29,615 nucleotides of DNA from a virus: positions 1-29,615 of IMG/VR virus record IMGVR_UViG_3300029286_000187. One strand, given 5' to 3'. The notes under the pieces are model-generated. The model saw only the letters and a list, made by a program, of their open reading frames with translations, was not told the DNA's origin and made no database searches. Below, piece after piece: positions 1 to 7,772 of this stretch. Position 1 is the first letter of the stretch. Every line of letters begins with the position of its first letter. Both the position numbers and the translations under genes were made by a program.

Positions 1-730
1 TTACAAACACTTCACCAGTAGGTGAGCCATCTTTTGTTCCAGCCACAATTACAGGTTGGTCTATTTGTAAAGGACTTGACAACGCACTGCTAATATCTGC
101 CAAATGAAGATTTGCAGTATCAATACCGCTGTCAATATCATTTAATACAACAATAGCAGATTCATCTTTAACTCTAAGGTTTAAATCACTACCTACTTTA
201 ATGACATGTTTAACACCGCTAGCAGTACCGTCTTCTGTTCCTACACTCAAGGCAGAATCGGGAGTAGCAGAAAAAGCGTCTAACTTAACATCTACGTTTA
301 AGTTTTCGACAGCCATTTCTATATCTATAGGTAAAGGATTTTCTTTAGAGTAGTATTCACCAAACTCGTCTACTAGTATAGACCGTTTAGCCATAATAGG
401 CTCTTCAGCGTATACTGCTCTTTCATGCTGTTCTAGGATGATGCCGGGACGGTCTTGCTCTGGCTGGTATATAGATGAATTAAGAGCTGTAGTATAGGCT
501 TGAATATTAGCCCTTTGCTCTATCTTGCCTTTTTCACCCACTAAGAATTGTGTTGAAGAAAGGACTCTTTTGATTTCTAATTGTAAGGTAGGTAGTGTAT
601 CGGCAGTAAGAACTACTTGGGCTTTAACTACAAAGCCTTTAGTATCAGGAACTGTGACTAAGCCGCCAGCGGTTCCATTAGATGTGAATAATACCGGACT
701 AACTAAGCCCAGCTTTCTTTCGATAGCCAT
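1..730 (-). CDS. Virion structural protein, N-terminal part (gene runs off the window)
   Basis: An open frame runs from an ATG at 730 to the window edge without a stop, giving the first ~243 residues of a longer protein. It begins MAIERKLGLVSPVLFTSN. The composition is rich in V, L, T, D and G with no lysine-rich, membrane or signal segment, as in many phage tail or baseplate proteins. It follows the sheath, tube and membrane-anchored genes in the same direction, so a tail or baseplate part is the natural guess. The ribosome-binding site is weak (AAGGAA lies ~15 bases upstream of the ATG). A YAATCTTWA element lies upstream at 779-787 and a strong terminator just beyond it, so this gene probably starts a new transcript. 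Specific function not recognised. Confidence 0.7.
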   Translation of the reverse strand, partial: MAIERKLGLVSPVLFTSNGTAGGLVTVPDTKGFVVKAQVVLTADTLPTLQLEIKRVLSSTQFLVGEKGKIEQRANIQAYTTALNSSIYQPEQDRPGIILEQHERAVYAEEPIMAKRSILVDEFGEYYSKENPLPIDIEMAVENLNVDVKLDAFSATPDSALSVGTEDGTASGVKHVIKVGSDLNLRVKDESAIVVLNDIDSGIDTANLHLADISSALSSPLQIDQPVIVAGTKDGSPTGEVFV

Positions 731-778
731 AATACCCTAACCGTTTCCTTAAGAAGTCAACCCTATGACTCCATACTA

Positions 779-787
779 TAAAGATTA
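779..787 (-). promoter_or_regulatory. YAATCTTWA element, candidate late promoter or processing site
   Basis: The minus strand reads TAATCTTTA, preceded by TAAAAGAG. It lies between the terminator at 799-826 and the start codon at 730. It is one of six copies in the window, all just upstream of minus-strand genes. Because it follows a terminator, a promoter role is most attractive at this copy. The role is inferred from recurrence only. Confidence 0.4.
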
Positions 788-798
788 CTCTTTTAAAC

Positions 799-826
799 CA
801 AAAAAAAAGGAGCGTTAGCTCCTTTC
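799..826 (-). terminator. Rho-independent terminator
   Basis: On the minus strand AAAGGAGC-TAAC-GCTCCTTT forms an 8-bp stem with a 4-base loop, followed by a run of about nine U. It lies just past the stop codon of the membrane-anchored gene (854-1159) and closes the long structural transcript before the next virion gene. Confidence 0.9.
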
Positions 827-853
827 TATAAATCTCTAATTGTGTATTTTTTA

Positions 854-1159
854 TTAAATAAACCCTTTCCATTTAGCTACCGCTGCGGCTAAAGTCAATG
901 TAGCTGTTAAAAAAGCCGCTACCTTAACATATCGTTTTAACAGGAGTTCTCTAAGTTTTTTAGGCTCTTCAAGAGAATCGATACGCTCAGTTTGAGAATA
1001 GTATAATTTCTCAAGAACGTCAGTTCTTCTCATGTGTTCTTGCAAGGAAGCTGTATTTAAGGCAAGTACTTGTTTTATATCAGAAATATCATTCTTGATA
1101 TCTTTTTGCTCTTCCCTAACTTCTTTTACAAGGTCGTATATGATTTGTTTTTCACTCAT
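854..1159 (-). CDS. Coiled-coil protein with C-terminal membrane anchor (XhlA-like)
   Basis: A 101-residue protein. Residues ~1-75 are charged and helical (KEVREEQKDIKNDISDIKQ, then LNTASLQEHMRRTDVLE), followed by a basic stretch and one hydrophobic segment (VAAFLTATLTLAAAVA) near the C-terminus. This N-out helical bundle plus single membrane span, with the 'N-T-x-S-L-x-E-H-M-x-R-T' signature, recurs in small phage proteins of the haemolysin-XhlA type, often placed near lysis or tail genes. The start at 1159 is chosen because AAGGCG lies 6 bases upstream; an ATG nine codons earlier (1186) has no comparable site. It follows the tail tube and precedes a terminator. It could assist lysis or act at the membrane during infection; the exact role is not known. 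Confidence 0.65.
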   Translation of the reverse strand: MSEKQIIYDLVKEVREEQKDIKNDISDIKQVLALNTASLQEHMRRTDVLEKLYYSQTERIDSLEEPKKLRELLLKRYVKVAAFLTATLTLAAAVAKWKGFI

Positions 1160-1170
1160 ATTAAGCGCCT

Positions 1171-1194
1171 TAAAAATAAAGCCCATCCATGGGC
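1171..1194 (-). terminator. Weak terminator or attenuator after the tail tube gene
   Basis: The minus strand reads GCCCA-TGGA-TGGGC followed by TTTATTTTT: a 5-bp GC-rich stem with a U-rich tail placed 11 bases after the tube stop codon. It would partly uncouple abundant sheath and tube expression from the membrane protein downstream. The stem is short, so read-through is expected. Confidence 0.5.
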
Positions 1195-1204
1195 AAACCG
1201 TTAA

Positions 1205-1681
1205 TTATGGAAGATTTACAGCATCACCTTCATCTTGAACTCCAGACTCATCGTAAGCAACAGTACCCATATATGAAATACGAATTCTTGAAGTTGCTTT
1301 AGCTGAATATCCGGTTCCATAAGATGTAGGAACACAGTTTTGAGCTACTAGGATTGGAGCTGCATTGGCAGCGCCTTGTCTGTCTGTAACAGCTCTGTCT
1401 GTAACAGCGATTGTTACTGTTTCAAGTTGAAGAAGGTCTTGTAGTTTAGGCATTTTTGGAAGAATATGTCCACCGTTACCAATCAAACGAAATCCTGAGC
1501 AGTTTAAAGAAACAGCTTCATAACTTGTTGGAGTGATTTCAGCGGCGCTATAACGACCTAAAAGGTGAATAGCTTCCGTACCTACGTTTACTGAGTAGTC
1601 GCATGAATCAAAGATTCCTACTAGAACGTTGTCTACGTAGACTTTCGCTCTTGCTCCTACCATTGTTTTTGCTTTAGCCAT
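1205..1681 (-). CDS. Tail tube protein
   Basis: A 158-residue protein directly behind the sheath gene, the usual position of the tube protein in contractile-tailed phages. The N-terminus MAKAKTMVGARAKVYVDN, followed by VLVGIFDSCDYSVNVG, has the beta-rich 'small variable, then v-x-v-d-g-x-x-v-G' pattern typical of myovirus inner tail tube proteins. Tubes of this class are commonly 140-170 residues. Many copies would stack as hexameric rings inside the sheath to form the DNA conduit. A good ribosome-binding site (AGGAG, 9 bases upstream) and the attenuator after the gene fit high expression. The assignment rests on position, size and pattern rather than on a diagnostic motif. Confidence 0.85.
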   Translation of the reverse strand: MAKAKTMVGARAKVYVDNVLVGIFDSCDYSVNVGTEAIHLLGRYSAAEITPTSYEAVSLNCSGFRLIGNGGHILPKMPKLQDLLQLETVTIAVTDRAVTDRQGAANAAPILVAQNCVPTSYGTGYSAKATSRIRISYMGTVAYDESGVQDEGDAVNLP

Positions 1682-1708
1682 ATAATATCTCCTATAAAAT
1701 CTTAGTTA

Positions 1709-3862
1709 TTAAGCAGCGTTATTTTGTACTTGTGAAATCTCAATAGAAATTGGGATAAAGTAAATAGCAGTTGCTAGTTTTATCTCTACACCTACAGACA
1801 TGATAGGTCCTGAGATTTCAACTTTTGCGTTCTTGAATCCAAGAGGAGCGTCATCACTAGCAGCAATCAATTTTTGCTTCTTGTAAAGGTCCATCTTAGA
1901 AGCCAAGAAGCTAAGACCTGTAGAGGCGTCAACGTCAGCTAAAGATTTACCTACGAAAGCAGTTTGGAAGCTATTAGCAAGGTCAAGAGCTACTAAGTCA
2001 GCAGCGTACATAGCTTGGATAGAGTTATAAACAAAGTTTGTATCAACACCATAAGTTGTTTGGTCAGATACCCATTTATTACCTACTACACCTTTTTCGA
2101 GGAATAGCAATCCAGAGTCAAGAGCTGTTTCAATATCGCCCGGTGAACCAGAATCAAACCCAGAAGGGTCTTTGAAGCTGATAACGTTAGCGAACTTGTT
2201 AACGATGGCTTTGTAGAATCCAGCAGCTTGCATACCAGCAGCAATTGCAGCGGTATGCCAAGGGAAGAATTCTTTAATATCGCCCTGAGCATTAACTTGA
2301 CTTGTCTTTTGGAAAGCAAGAGAAATACGAGCGTTAGCAAGAGATGAAGCTTCAGCCTGAGCTGAGGCAAATGTATTATCCCAGAAGCTAAGGAAAGCGG
2401 TTCTGTGCTTCTTGATTTTAGCTGTAGACATTTTAAGTACGTGAGACTTAACAGCAGCGTTAACAGCAGCGATAGTATAAGTTGAAGATGAATCAGTTAG
2501 ACCATCGGCAATATCACTAGCAGCGTTTCTAGAGAATAGAGGTACTACGAAGTTAACGTTGATTGATTCACACTCATCGATTGCATTGATAACGTCAGCA
2601 GCTAAAGTTGCACCAAGAGCACCTCCAGACAAGTAAGCAATATTGCTCATTTCATCAGGAAGACCTTTAGTTGCAGTAGCTGAGAAGTCAACAACTGCTG
2701 ATTGACTAACTTTTTGTTTAAAATTACTAAGAGCTTTCTTGATTCTTCCCGACTTAGCAGAAGCTGCTGTAGAGCAAATTCCAACTGCTGACACTTGGTC
2801 AAGAGATGAAGTAGGAAGTTGACCTGAACCAGAAACTACAGAACAAGAATAACCAGTCTGAGAGTTGATAAAGGCAGCTAAATCTGCAAGAGTTGCGTAT
2901 TGAGCTAAAACAACGCTAAGGTTAGCGCCAGCTCCACCAGTAACGGTAGCAGCTAAAGTTGTAGCATTTACAGTAACGGTAGCGGTTGTACCGGCATATC
3001 CGATCAATAGAGCTACTTCAGCAAGAACTGAAAAAGATTCGTTAGTATTATTGTCAGTACGCTTGACATCCAATTGGATTTTAGGTTCTTGAGAAGATAC
3101 TGAAAGAGCTTCGTCAAGTCCAAGAGCAGCTAAGTCGCCCGGAGATGAATCGATAAGCTCAAAAGACTTACCGTTACCTTTTTGATTAGCGGCAGCGTCA
3201 ACGTCAGCTTCAATTTTGATTGAATCAGTAGCAGCTCCAGCAACACAAGCTAATCCAGCAGGAAGAGCGGCGTCAATAAGAGCAATAACTTCAGCGATAC
3301 TGTCGTAAGCTGTAGTTGGTCCAGTGAAAACATTAATTAAAGTTTCAGCTCCACCGTTAACACGAACCTTAAACTCAACGCCTGTAAGAGCGGCTCCCAA
3401 AGTTGCAATAGTTGTGCCAGAAACTGACGGAGCTACTTCATCTTCAAGTTGAGTAACTTGGAAATAGTACTTATTACCATCTAGACCAACGTTCTTATCG
3501 CTAAGTGAACCATAAGACGAAGCTAGTACAGCAGAAGCTTTTGAGCTATCGTTTGTTTTAGCAATATAGATTCTGCTTGCAGAACCTGTAACGTCAGCGT
3601 CAGAGCTAGGAGATGATAGCGCTCTAAAAGCATCTACGATTGGTCCAGATACATACTTACTAAGTACTCTGTCCAATTGGTCAGGTGTATAGAAGTTATC
3701 TTTTAAAACTTCGTCAGCAAATTGTTTACCGGCAGATGATTCCCCGATAATAACAATGTTACCGCTTGAAGCTACGCCAACTGGGTTAGAGCGTACTTTA
3801 ACGTCGAAATAAGCACCGGGTCTGTTGGTGTTTACAAAACTGGTTGTAATTCTTTGAGCCAT
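1709..3862 (-). CDS. Contractile tail sheath protein
   Basis: A 717-residue protein. The N-terminus carries the sheath signature TNRPGAYFDVKVRSNP followed by a VIIGESSAGK-type strand. The C-terminus (residues ~640-717) ends in beta-rich sequence with SVGVEIKLATAIYFIPISI, matching the conserved core that joins neighbouring sheath subunits. Residues ~120-360 look like inserted domains rich in A, T, G and V (for example VEFKVRVNGGAETLINVF and TVTVNATTLAATVTGG), explaining a length above the usual 400-660 residues. Such insertions decorate the outer sheath surface in large myophages. The ribosome-binding site is strong (AGGAG, 7 bases). The tube follows 27 bases later. Sheath subunits contract to drive the tube through the host envelope. 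Confidence 0.93.
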   Translation of the reverse strand: MAQRITTSFVNTNRPGAYFDVKVRSNPVGVASSGNIVIIGESSAGKQFADEVLKDNFYTPDQLDRVLSKYVSGPIVDAFRALSSPSSDADVTGSASRIYIAKTNDSSKASAVLASSYGSLSDKNVGLDGNKYYFQVTQLEDEVAPSVSGTTIATLGAALTGVEFKVRVNGGAETLINVFTGPTTAYDSIAEVIALIDAALPAGLACVAGAATDSIKIEADVDAAANQKGNGKSFELIDSSPGDLAALGLDEALSVSSQEPKIQLDVKRTDNNTNESFSVLAEVALLIGYAGTTATVTVNATTLAATVTGGAGANLSVVLAQYATLADLAAFINSQTGYSCSVVSGSGQLPTSSLDQVSAVGICSTAASAKSGRIKKALSNFKQKVSQSAVVDFSATATKGLPDEMSNIAYLSGGALGATLAADVINAIDECESINVNFVVPLFSRNAASDIADGLTDSSSTYTIAAVNAAVKSHVLKMSTAKIKKHRTAFLSFWDNTFASAQAEASSLANARISLAFQKTSQVNAQGDIKEFFPWHTAAIAAGMQAAGFYKAIVNKFANVISFKDPSGFDSGSPGDIETALDSGLLFLEKGVVGNKWVSDQTTYGVDTNFVYNSIQAMYAADLVALDLANSFQTAFVGKSLADVDASTGLSFLASKMDLYKKQKLIAASDDAPLGFKNAKVEISGPIMSVGVEIKLATAIYFIPISIEISQVQNNAA

Positions 3863-3878
3863 ATTGTTCTCCTACTTA

Positions 3879-4220
3879 TTAATGTATTCCAAAATGTTTT
3901 AAGCCGTCTTCAAATTTTTCTTTTTCAGCATGTCCCGTTGCCACAAAATGTAACCACAAAATGTGCTCCATAGAAGAATCAAGGCTTAGTTTTTCACGTT
4001 TTTTAGCAAAAAACTTTCTAAATTCGTCTCTCTGGTCAAGTTCAGCTACCTTAGCAGCTTTCTTAGCTTCACCAACTTCTCTACGTTTTTCTCTCATTTC
4101 TTCAAGAGTATTCTCAAGAGCTGCTTCAACGGCAGCTTCGGGAGCTGCTTCAACGGCAGCATCTATAGCTGCTTCAATTTGCTCTACTTCAACGTTTTGT
4201 TTTTTATTTTTCTTACTCAT
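3879..4220 (-). CDS. Conserved small phage protein with W-L-H helical C-terminus
   Basis: A 113-residue protein. Residues 1-60 are helical and low in complexity (alternating A and E, then REKRREVGEAKKAAKVAE). Residues ~66-113 form a distinct segment, FRKFFAKKREKL, then MEHILWLHFVATGHAEKEKF, ending HFGIH. This 'K-L-x-L-x-x-x-x-E-x-I-L-W-L-H' ending is familiar from small proteins next to tail sheath genes of large phages, but I know no assigned function. The FRKFFAKKRE part resembles the KLKxF(L/I) motif in the next two upstream genes. It sits one base after the stop of gene 4222-4674 and 16 bases before the sheath start, so it is co-transcribed with tail genes. It could be a tail assembly chaperone. 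Confidence 0.7.
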   Translation of the reverse strand: MSKKNKKQNVEVEQIEAAIDAAVEAAPEAAVEAALENTLEEMREKRREVGEAKKAAKVAELDQRDEFRKFFAKKREKLSLDSSMEHILWLHFVATGHAEKEKFEDGLKHFGIH

Positions 4221-4221
4221 A

Positions 4222-4674
4222 CTATTTCTTCTTTTCTGATTTGCTCATCTGTCCACCAACTTTAGGTAAAGCCGGTTTAGGAGCATTTACAGGAGCTGCG
4301 CTTTGAGCTTGCGGAGCCATAGGTTTAGCTGAAGCTTTAGGCTTATCCATAGTATTTGGAGCTGCTGCTGGAGCTACAGGAGCTTTTTCTCCAATCCCCA
4401 TCATCTTTTCCATTTTAGCTGCTTTTTTAGCTTTTCTCTTTTCGATGAAGCTTTTAAGCTTAGGATGCATTTCTTGAACGCCCTGAGGTTGAACTACTTC
4501 TTTTTCCTCAACCTTATCAAGTTCAGCTTTAAATTTTTCTTTTTTCTCAGCTTTCATTTCTCCACACTTATCAATAGCTTCAGCTTTTTCAATCTTTTGA
4601 GAATTGTACATTTCTTGACACTTCTCCAAGACTTTCTTGGCAGCTTCTACGGGTGTGTAATTCTTTTCTGACAT
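4222..4674 (-). CDS. Lysine/alanine/proline-rich small structural-region protein
   Basis: A 150-residue protein, not recognised as a family. The N-terminal ~60 residues are helical and charged (KKVLEKCQEMYNSQKIEKAE), the middle holds HPKLKSFIEKRKAKKA, and the last ~60 residues are a P/A/Q/K-rich linker ending MSKSEKKK. The C-terminus contains M-S-K-S-E, one of the recurrent hydrophobic-x-K-[SAND]-E sites shared with the scaffold-like protein. The KLKSFIEKRK segment parallels KLKGFLDKKM in the gene upstream. A ribosome-binding site AAAGGA lies 10 bases upstream and a YAATCTTWA element at 4701-4709. The makeup suggests a flexible virion or assembly protein. Confidence 0.6.
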   Translation of the reverse strand: MSEKNYTPVEAAKKVLEKCQEMYNSQKIEKAEAIDKCGEMKAEKKEKFKAELDKVEEKEVVQPQGVQEMHPKLKSFIEKRKAKKAAKMEKMMGIGEKAPVAPAAAPNTMDKPKASAKPMAPQAQSAAPVNAPKPALPKVGGQMSKSEKKK

Positions 4675-4700
4675 AATATATCCTTTAAACTATGATATTT

Positions 4701-4709
4701 TAAAGATTA
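4701..4709 (-). promoter_or_regulatory. YAATCTTWA element overlapping the upstream stop codon
   Basis: The minus strand reads TAATCTTTA with A-rich sequence before it. Its first three bases are the stop codon of gene 4707-4946. It lies 27 bases upstream of the start of gene 4222-4674. Its role is inferred from six similarly placed copies. Confidence 0.35.
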
Positions 4710-4946
4710 ACATTTTTTCTTTTTTAACATCTTTTTATCTAGAAAACCTTTTAATTTCGACGGCTTAGCTTTATTCATAACTGATTCTTTAGGAGCTGGT
4801 ATCTTAAGTGGGTCAGCTTCGGGCTTAAAATTAGGGTCAAGAACATCCTCGACCGGAGATTTTCCAGCTAAAGCCTTCTTAACATTACCTATAATTGACT
4901 TAGTAAGCAGTTTTGCCACTTCGTCCTGTTTATATTCCTTGGACAT
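4707..4946 (-). CDS. Small basic protein with KLKxFLDKK motif
   Basis: A 79-residue protein of unknown function. It begins MSKEYKQDEVAKLLTKSI, has a proline-containing linker (DPLKIPAPKES) and ends in a very basic tail, SKLKGFLDKKMLKKKKC. The N-terminal 'Y-x-x-x-E-[VA]-A-K' and the KLKxF[LI] motif recall the next gene (4222-4674), so the two may be diverged copies or share a partner. The ribosome-binding site GAGGG lies 5 bases upstream of the ATG, and the stop codon falls in a YAATCTTWA element. It is an accessory gene in the tail module. Confidence 0.6.
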   Translation of the reverse strand: MSKEYKQDEVAKLLTKSIIGNVKKALAGKSPVEDVLDPNFKPEADPLKIPAPKESVMNKAKPSKLKGFLDKKMLKKKKC

Positions 4947-4966
4947 ACAACCCTCTATTTATATAT

Positions 4967-4975
4967 TAAAGATTA
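4967..4975 (-). promoter_or_regulatory. YAATCTTWA element upstream of gene 4707-4946
   Basis: The minus strand reads TAATCTTTA followed by ATATATAAATA. It includes the stop codon of gene 4973-5950 and lies 21 bases upstream of the next start. The adjacent TATAAATA-like stretch is also reminiscent of T4-type late promoters, which is a second possible reading at this site. Confidence 0.4.
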
Positions 4976-5950
4976 AGATTCTGAATCAATAGTATCCCAT
5001 AAATCATTTTCCGATTCTTCCGAATCAGGGTCGGTATTTTCATTGCTAATTATTCTTATTCCAGTAGCTTCACCATCTTCTATTCCTACCGCTTCAATAG
5101 TTCTATAAGGAGTCTTAATCCAGCTCTCTTCTGTTTGACCTGAAAGAGTTATAAATCTAGAATATACGTTTTCAGCTTGAAAGGCTGTGTTTCTAATTAA
5201 GTCGGTAGCGCTAAGGTTAGATAATTGAAAATTATTAGCCTCAAGAAGACCTTCACGGTATCTCAATAGACAATATTTAACAAAACCGAATAAAAACAAT
5301 AATGTAGCAGGGTCTCCATGTGTATGGCATCCAATACTATAGCTTTCTTGAGATATAATACGTTCTCTTCTAGCTCTATACATTTGATATTTAGGAGCCA
5401 CTCCAAATTTTTCACCGTCTAATTCAGAGCCGGGGTCTATAAGGAGCTTATTCCCAGCTTTCTTACCTCTAATAACCCAAGCATTTCCAGTACTTGAATC
5501 TACTAAAAGCATACCTTCATTAACATATTGGAAATTATCATCTTTAGGTATAGTCACCGTACCGGTAGCTTGATTATAACTAACCACTTCAAAAGGCTTA
5601 ATAATGTATTGAATTGGTTTACCAATATCTTCAGCGCTCATATCTTCAATATCAGCACTTTGGTCAGCTAGGGTAGCTAGAGACTTATCTTCAGTAGAAT
5701 CTCCAAGAGCTATTGTGATACATGGTAGCTCCTCTTTGTCTAATCTATGCGCCATAAAAATATGTATCTTATTGTTTTTTAAGAAATTTTTAGCATTTTC
5801 AATTTCTTTCATACCGTATTGTTGCGCTAAAATAGGATTCTCAATAAAGTCTGAGAAGATATCCTCAATTAGCCAATTATTTTTACGTAAATCATCTAGC
5901 CCTAGTTCTATAGCGGTTTTAATGATTACATCGCCAGCAAAAATCGCCAT
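4973..5950 (-). CDS. Probable tail terminator / neck protein
   Basis: A 325-residue protein. It begins MAIFAGDVIIKTAIELGLDD with helical sequence to ~60, has a beta-rich middle (residues ~110-185, including GTVTIPKDDNFQYVNEG), and then HTHGDPATLLFLFGFVKYCL and SRFITLSGQTEESWIK. The pattern of 'A/H-x-x-x-D-P-x-x-L-x-x-L-Y/F-x-x-V-x-Y-x-L' followed by an R-F-I-T-L-S-G strand is seen in neck or tail-terminator proteins of large myophages. The C-terminus is acidic and probably disordered. It lies between the gp10-like protein and the sheath/tube genes, matching a tail-completion role at the head-tail junction. Its start follows the GIY-YIG gene by 6 bases with AGGT upstream. The exact role is inferred from position. 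Confidence 0.5.
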   Translation of the reverse strand: MAIFAGDVIIKTAIELGLDDLRKNNWLIEDIFSDFIENPILAQQYGMKEIENAKNFLKNNKIHIFMAHRLDKEELPCITIALGDSTEDKSLATLADQSADIEDMSAEDIGKPIQYIIKPFEVVSYNQATGTVTIPKDDNFQYVNEGMLLVDSSTGNAWVIRGKKAGNKLLIDPGSELDGEKFGVAPKYQMYRARRERIISQESYSIGCHTHGDPATLLFLFGFVKYCLLRYREGLLEANNFQLSNLSATDLIRNTAFQAENVYSRFITLSGQTEESWIKTPYRTIEAVGIEDGEATGIRIISNENTDPDSEESENDLWDTIDSES

Positions 5951-5956
5951 ATTTAC

Positions 5957-6526
5957 CTACACGTAATTAATAATTACTTTTGTTTTATTTGTTTTGTTTA
6001 TTTTCTGAGCAATTGCTCTGCCTGTAGAGTAATTTATATTTAAATAATCACAAGCGTACTTTAAGCAGTAAAAAGAAGCTATCTCTTTACCCGCCTCACT
6101 TACAATGGTGACTTTTTTACTTCTTGCATTTAAATGACCTGTTCTATCGATACTCATTTTATTTCTAGTTTCTAGGGATGTAATCCTATTTTTTGCTTTT
6201 TGTCTGATTTTTTCTAGAGCTTCACCTTCCTGAGCGCCACCGTCTCCGCCATTAGTAAGATTATAGCCATCTATAAATGAATTATATTTACATATCCAAT
6301 AAATCTCTTTTTCATTTAGTTCACATAGAGTCAACGCCGTATCAATAGTCTCAATTTTAAAATTTTGAATACCGTTTTTGTTGATAGTATTAGCTATTTT
6401 AGTTTTACAGTATTTTGGATTTTTTGAATACCTAACATGTCTTTGCCATCTTTTTTCAACAGACCCTATAGTTTTTCCTATGTATACTTTTTTATTAATT
6501 ATATTGGTTATTTTGTATATAAACAT
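5957..6526 (-). CDS. GIY-YIG homing endonuclease
   Basis: A 189-residue protein. The nuclease domain spans residues 1-~95: FIYKITN (equivalent of the GIY strand), KVYIGKT (YIG strand), the conserved R-W-x-x-H segment, and a glutamate in CELNEKEIYWI. After YNLTNGGDGG come two DNA-recognition segments: a NUMOD3-like stretch (EKIRQKAKNRITSLETRNKM) and a C-terminal helix-turn-helix-like IENR1/NUMOD1-type segment (SFYCLKYACDYLNINYSTGR). Free-standing genes of this type cut cognate phage genomes to spread themselves. It is wedged between the two-TM protein and the tail-terminator candidate, with GGAG four bases before the ATG. It is probably not required for growth. A second, larger relative lies at 22543-23409. 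Confidence 0.9.
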   Translation of the reverse strand: MFIYKITNIINKKVYIGKTIGSVEKRWQRHVRYSKNPKYCKTKIANTINKNGIQNFKIETIDTALTLCELNEKEIYWICKYNSFIDGYNLTNGGDGGAQEGEALEKIRQKAKNRITSLETRNKMSIDRTGHLNARSKKVTIVSEAGKEIASFYCLKYACDYLNINYSTGRAIAQKINKTNKTKVIINYV

Positions 6527-6527
6527 A

Positions 6528-6710
6528 TTACTCCAGAGGTCTTATTAATAAACTTAACATAACTAAACTGGGTAAGAAGAATATAAAAAGTCTTCCAACC
6601 AGAATACGCTTACTGCAATTCTTTGACATATTATCCCATTCAAGATAGACAATAACGATACTTAAAATCTGAAACAGTAAGAATATATCTATAGCTACCG
6701 CATTATTCAT
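6528..6710 (-). CDS. Small membrane protein with two transmembrane segments
   Basis: A 60-residue protein of unknown function. Residues ~5-23 (VAIDIFLLFQILSIVIVYL) and ~40-57 (GRLFIFFLPSLVMLSLLI) are strongly hydrophobic, separated by a polar, basic loop (NMSKNCSKRI). The start codon overlaps the stop of the tail-completion gene as ATGA, which supports translational coupling and a real gene. Its final codons carry the sequence that serves as ribosome-binding site for the GIY-YIG gene. Possibilities are a holin-like, superinfection-exclusion or other membrane factor; nothing decides between them. Confidence 0.6.
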   Translation of the reverse strand: MNNAVAIDIFLLFQILSIVIVYLEWDNMSKNCSKRILVGRLFIFFLPSLVMLSLLIRPLE

Positions 6711-7465
6711 TTAAATTTACCTAATACTTCAGGTAAAACTACAGTATCAAAATATGTACTAGCCCACATGAAACACTCATCAATAATGAAAGCACCTTTA
6801 GAGCCCGGATGATTCCATCTTCCTTCAGCTTTATGGTCTTCAGTAATAATACGAAAAGTCATAACATCTCTTTTAACAGTACCGTCAGCATCTTTTCTTT
6901 GATAAATACTTACACCTTTAAGAGCTGGGTATTTAGCTTTAGCTGAGGGTTTAGCACTAGCAATATCGAACTTATGTAATAAACCTAACTTAGGGCTTCC
7001 GTCAGCATTGAAATCTAACTTGGTAGTTGAGATTTTTTTGTCATCCAAAAAAACTTTAATCTGGTCCATTAAACCTTGAGCTTTAGGAGTTTGACCTTGC
7101 TCTTTAGATTTATTATGTTGAAATGGAATAATTGCGTATTTTTTACCGCTCTTACCTGTCCTAGAAGATTTACCTCTAAGAAGCTCTTCCATAAATCCAG
7201 ACTTACGCCCTTCTTCTATCCATCCAGCCTTCTTCATATCAAGCTCTACTAACCAAAAGCCATCTGATACTTTCTTCCAAGATAGAGCATCCATATAGGC
7301 ATACTTAGTACTACCTAATTTTTCAGCAGCCATCTCCCTAGCTCTAGCATGAGTAACTAAGGACGTAGCTTCAACTGCTTTAGTAACAGCCTCTTCTACA
7401 TCTTTATTTAATTTACCAAATTCTTTAGCTATCTCTTTGGCATCGATTTCAATTTTAAAATCCAT
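6707..7465 (-). CDS. Probable tail completion protein (HK97 gp10-like)
   Basis: A 252-residue protein. The N-terminal ~95 residues fit the HK97-gp10 fold pattern: KIEIDAKEIAKEFGKLNK, a long helix through AVEATSLVTHARAREMAAEK, then beta strands ending WLVELDMKKAGWIEEG. The middle (RTGKSGKKYAIIPFQHNK and onward) and the C-terminal segment GRWNHPGSKGAFIIDECF are typical of longer versions in large phages, where 'W-x-H-P-G' precedes the last helices. Members of this family sit at the head-tail interface or cap the tail. It precedes the tail-terminator candidate and sheath genes, in agreement. The ribosome-binding site GGAAG lies 7 bases before the ATG. Confidence 0.6.
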   Translation of the reverse strand: MDFKIEIDAKEIAKEFGKLNKDVEEAVTKAVEATSLVTHARAREMAAEKLGSTKYAYMDALSWKKVSDGFWLVELDMKKAGWIEEGRKSGFMEELLRGKSSRTGKSGKKYAIIPFQHNKSKEQGQTPKAQGLMDQIKVFLDDKKISTTKLDFNADGSPKLGLLHKFDIASAKPSAKAKYPALKGVSIYQRKDADGTVKRDVMTFRIITEDHKAEGRWNHPGSKGAFIIDECFMWASTYFDTVVLPEVLGKFK

Positions 7466-7467
7466 AC

Positions 7468-7740
7468 TTATTCTTCCGGCATCTCAGGCATTTTACCATC
7501 AGTAGGTGCTTTACCGGTTTTACCCTTAGCTCCACCGTGTACCTTATGACTGATTTTCATATCCTTATTAGAGTAATTGGTAGAGATTGCATCACCATCA
7601 TAATCACGCACCAGTCCTTTCTTACCAGAACGCCACGAAACTTTACCGGTAGTTCCATCCTGAACTTTTATTTTCATTTTACGCTTAGCGCCAACCGGTT
7701 GTTGATGTACGGGTATGTGTTTCACAGGTTTATCAGGCAA
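7468..7740 (-). CDS. Small basic protein; true start uncertain (possible AUA start at 7761)
   Basis: Ninety residues if TTG at 7740 is used. The body is basic and glycine-rich: MKIKVQDGTTGKVSWRSGKK, then GLVRDYDGDAISTNYSNK, ending in a proline/glutamate-rich tail. The 'D-x-x-T-G-K-V-S-W-R-S-G-K-x-G-x-x-R-D-x-D-G' pattern is familiar from small proteins of large phage structural modules, function unassigned. No ribosome-binding site precedes the TTG. The reading frame stays open upstream, and the well-placed GGCGAGGG (CCCTC on the plus strand at 7765-7769) stands four bases before an ATA codon at 7759-7761. Other genes here have GAGGAATATATG at that place. Either an AUA start is used, adding seven residues, or the start codon has mutated. 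Confidence 0.6.
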   Translation of the reverse strand: MPDKPVKHIPVHQQPVGAKRKMKIKVQDGTTGKVSWRSGKKGLVRDYDGDAISTNYSNKDMKISHKVHGGAKGKTGKAPTDGKMPEMPEE

Positions 7741-7772
7741 AGAAAATGGTGAATTTGGTATATTCCCTCGCC

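Noticed and set aside
525-740. Plus-strand open frame of 71 residues at the left edge
   Set aside because: Antisense to the long open virion gene 1-730, which has better composition and context.
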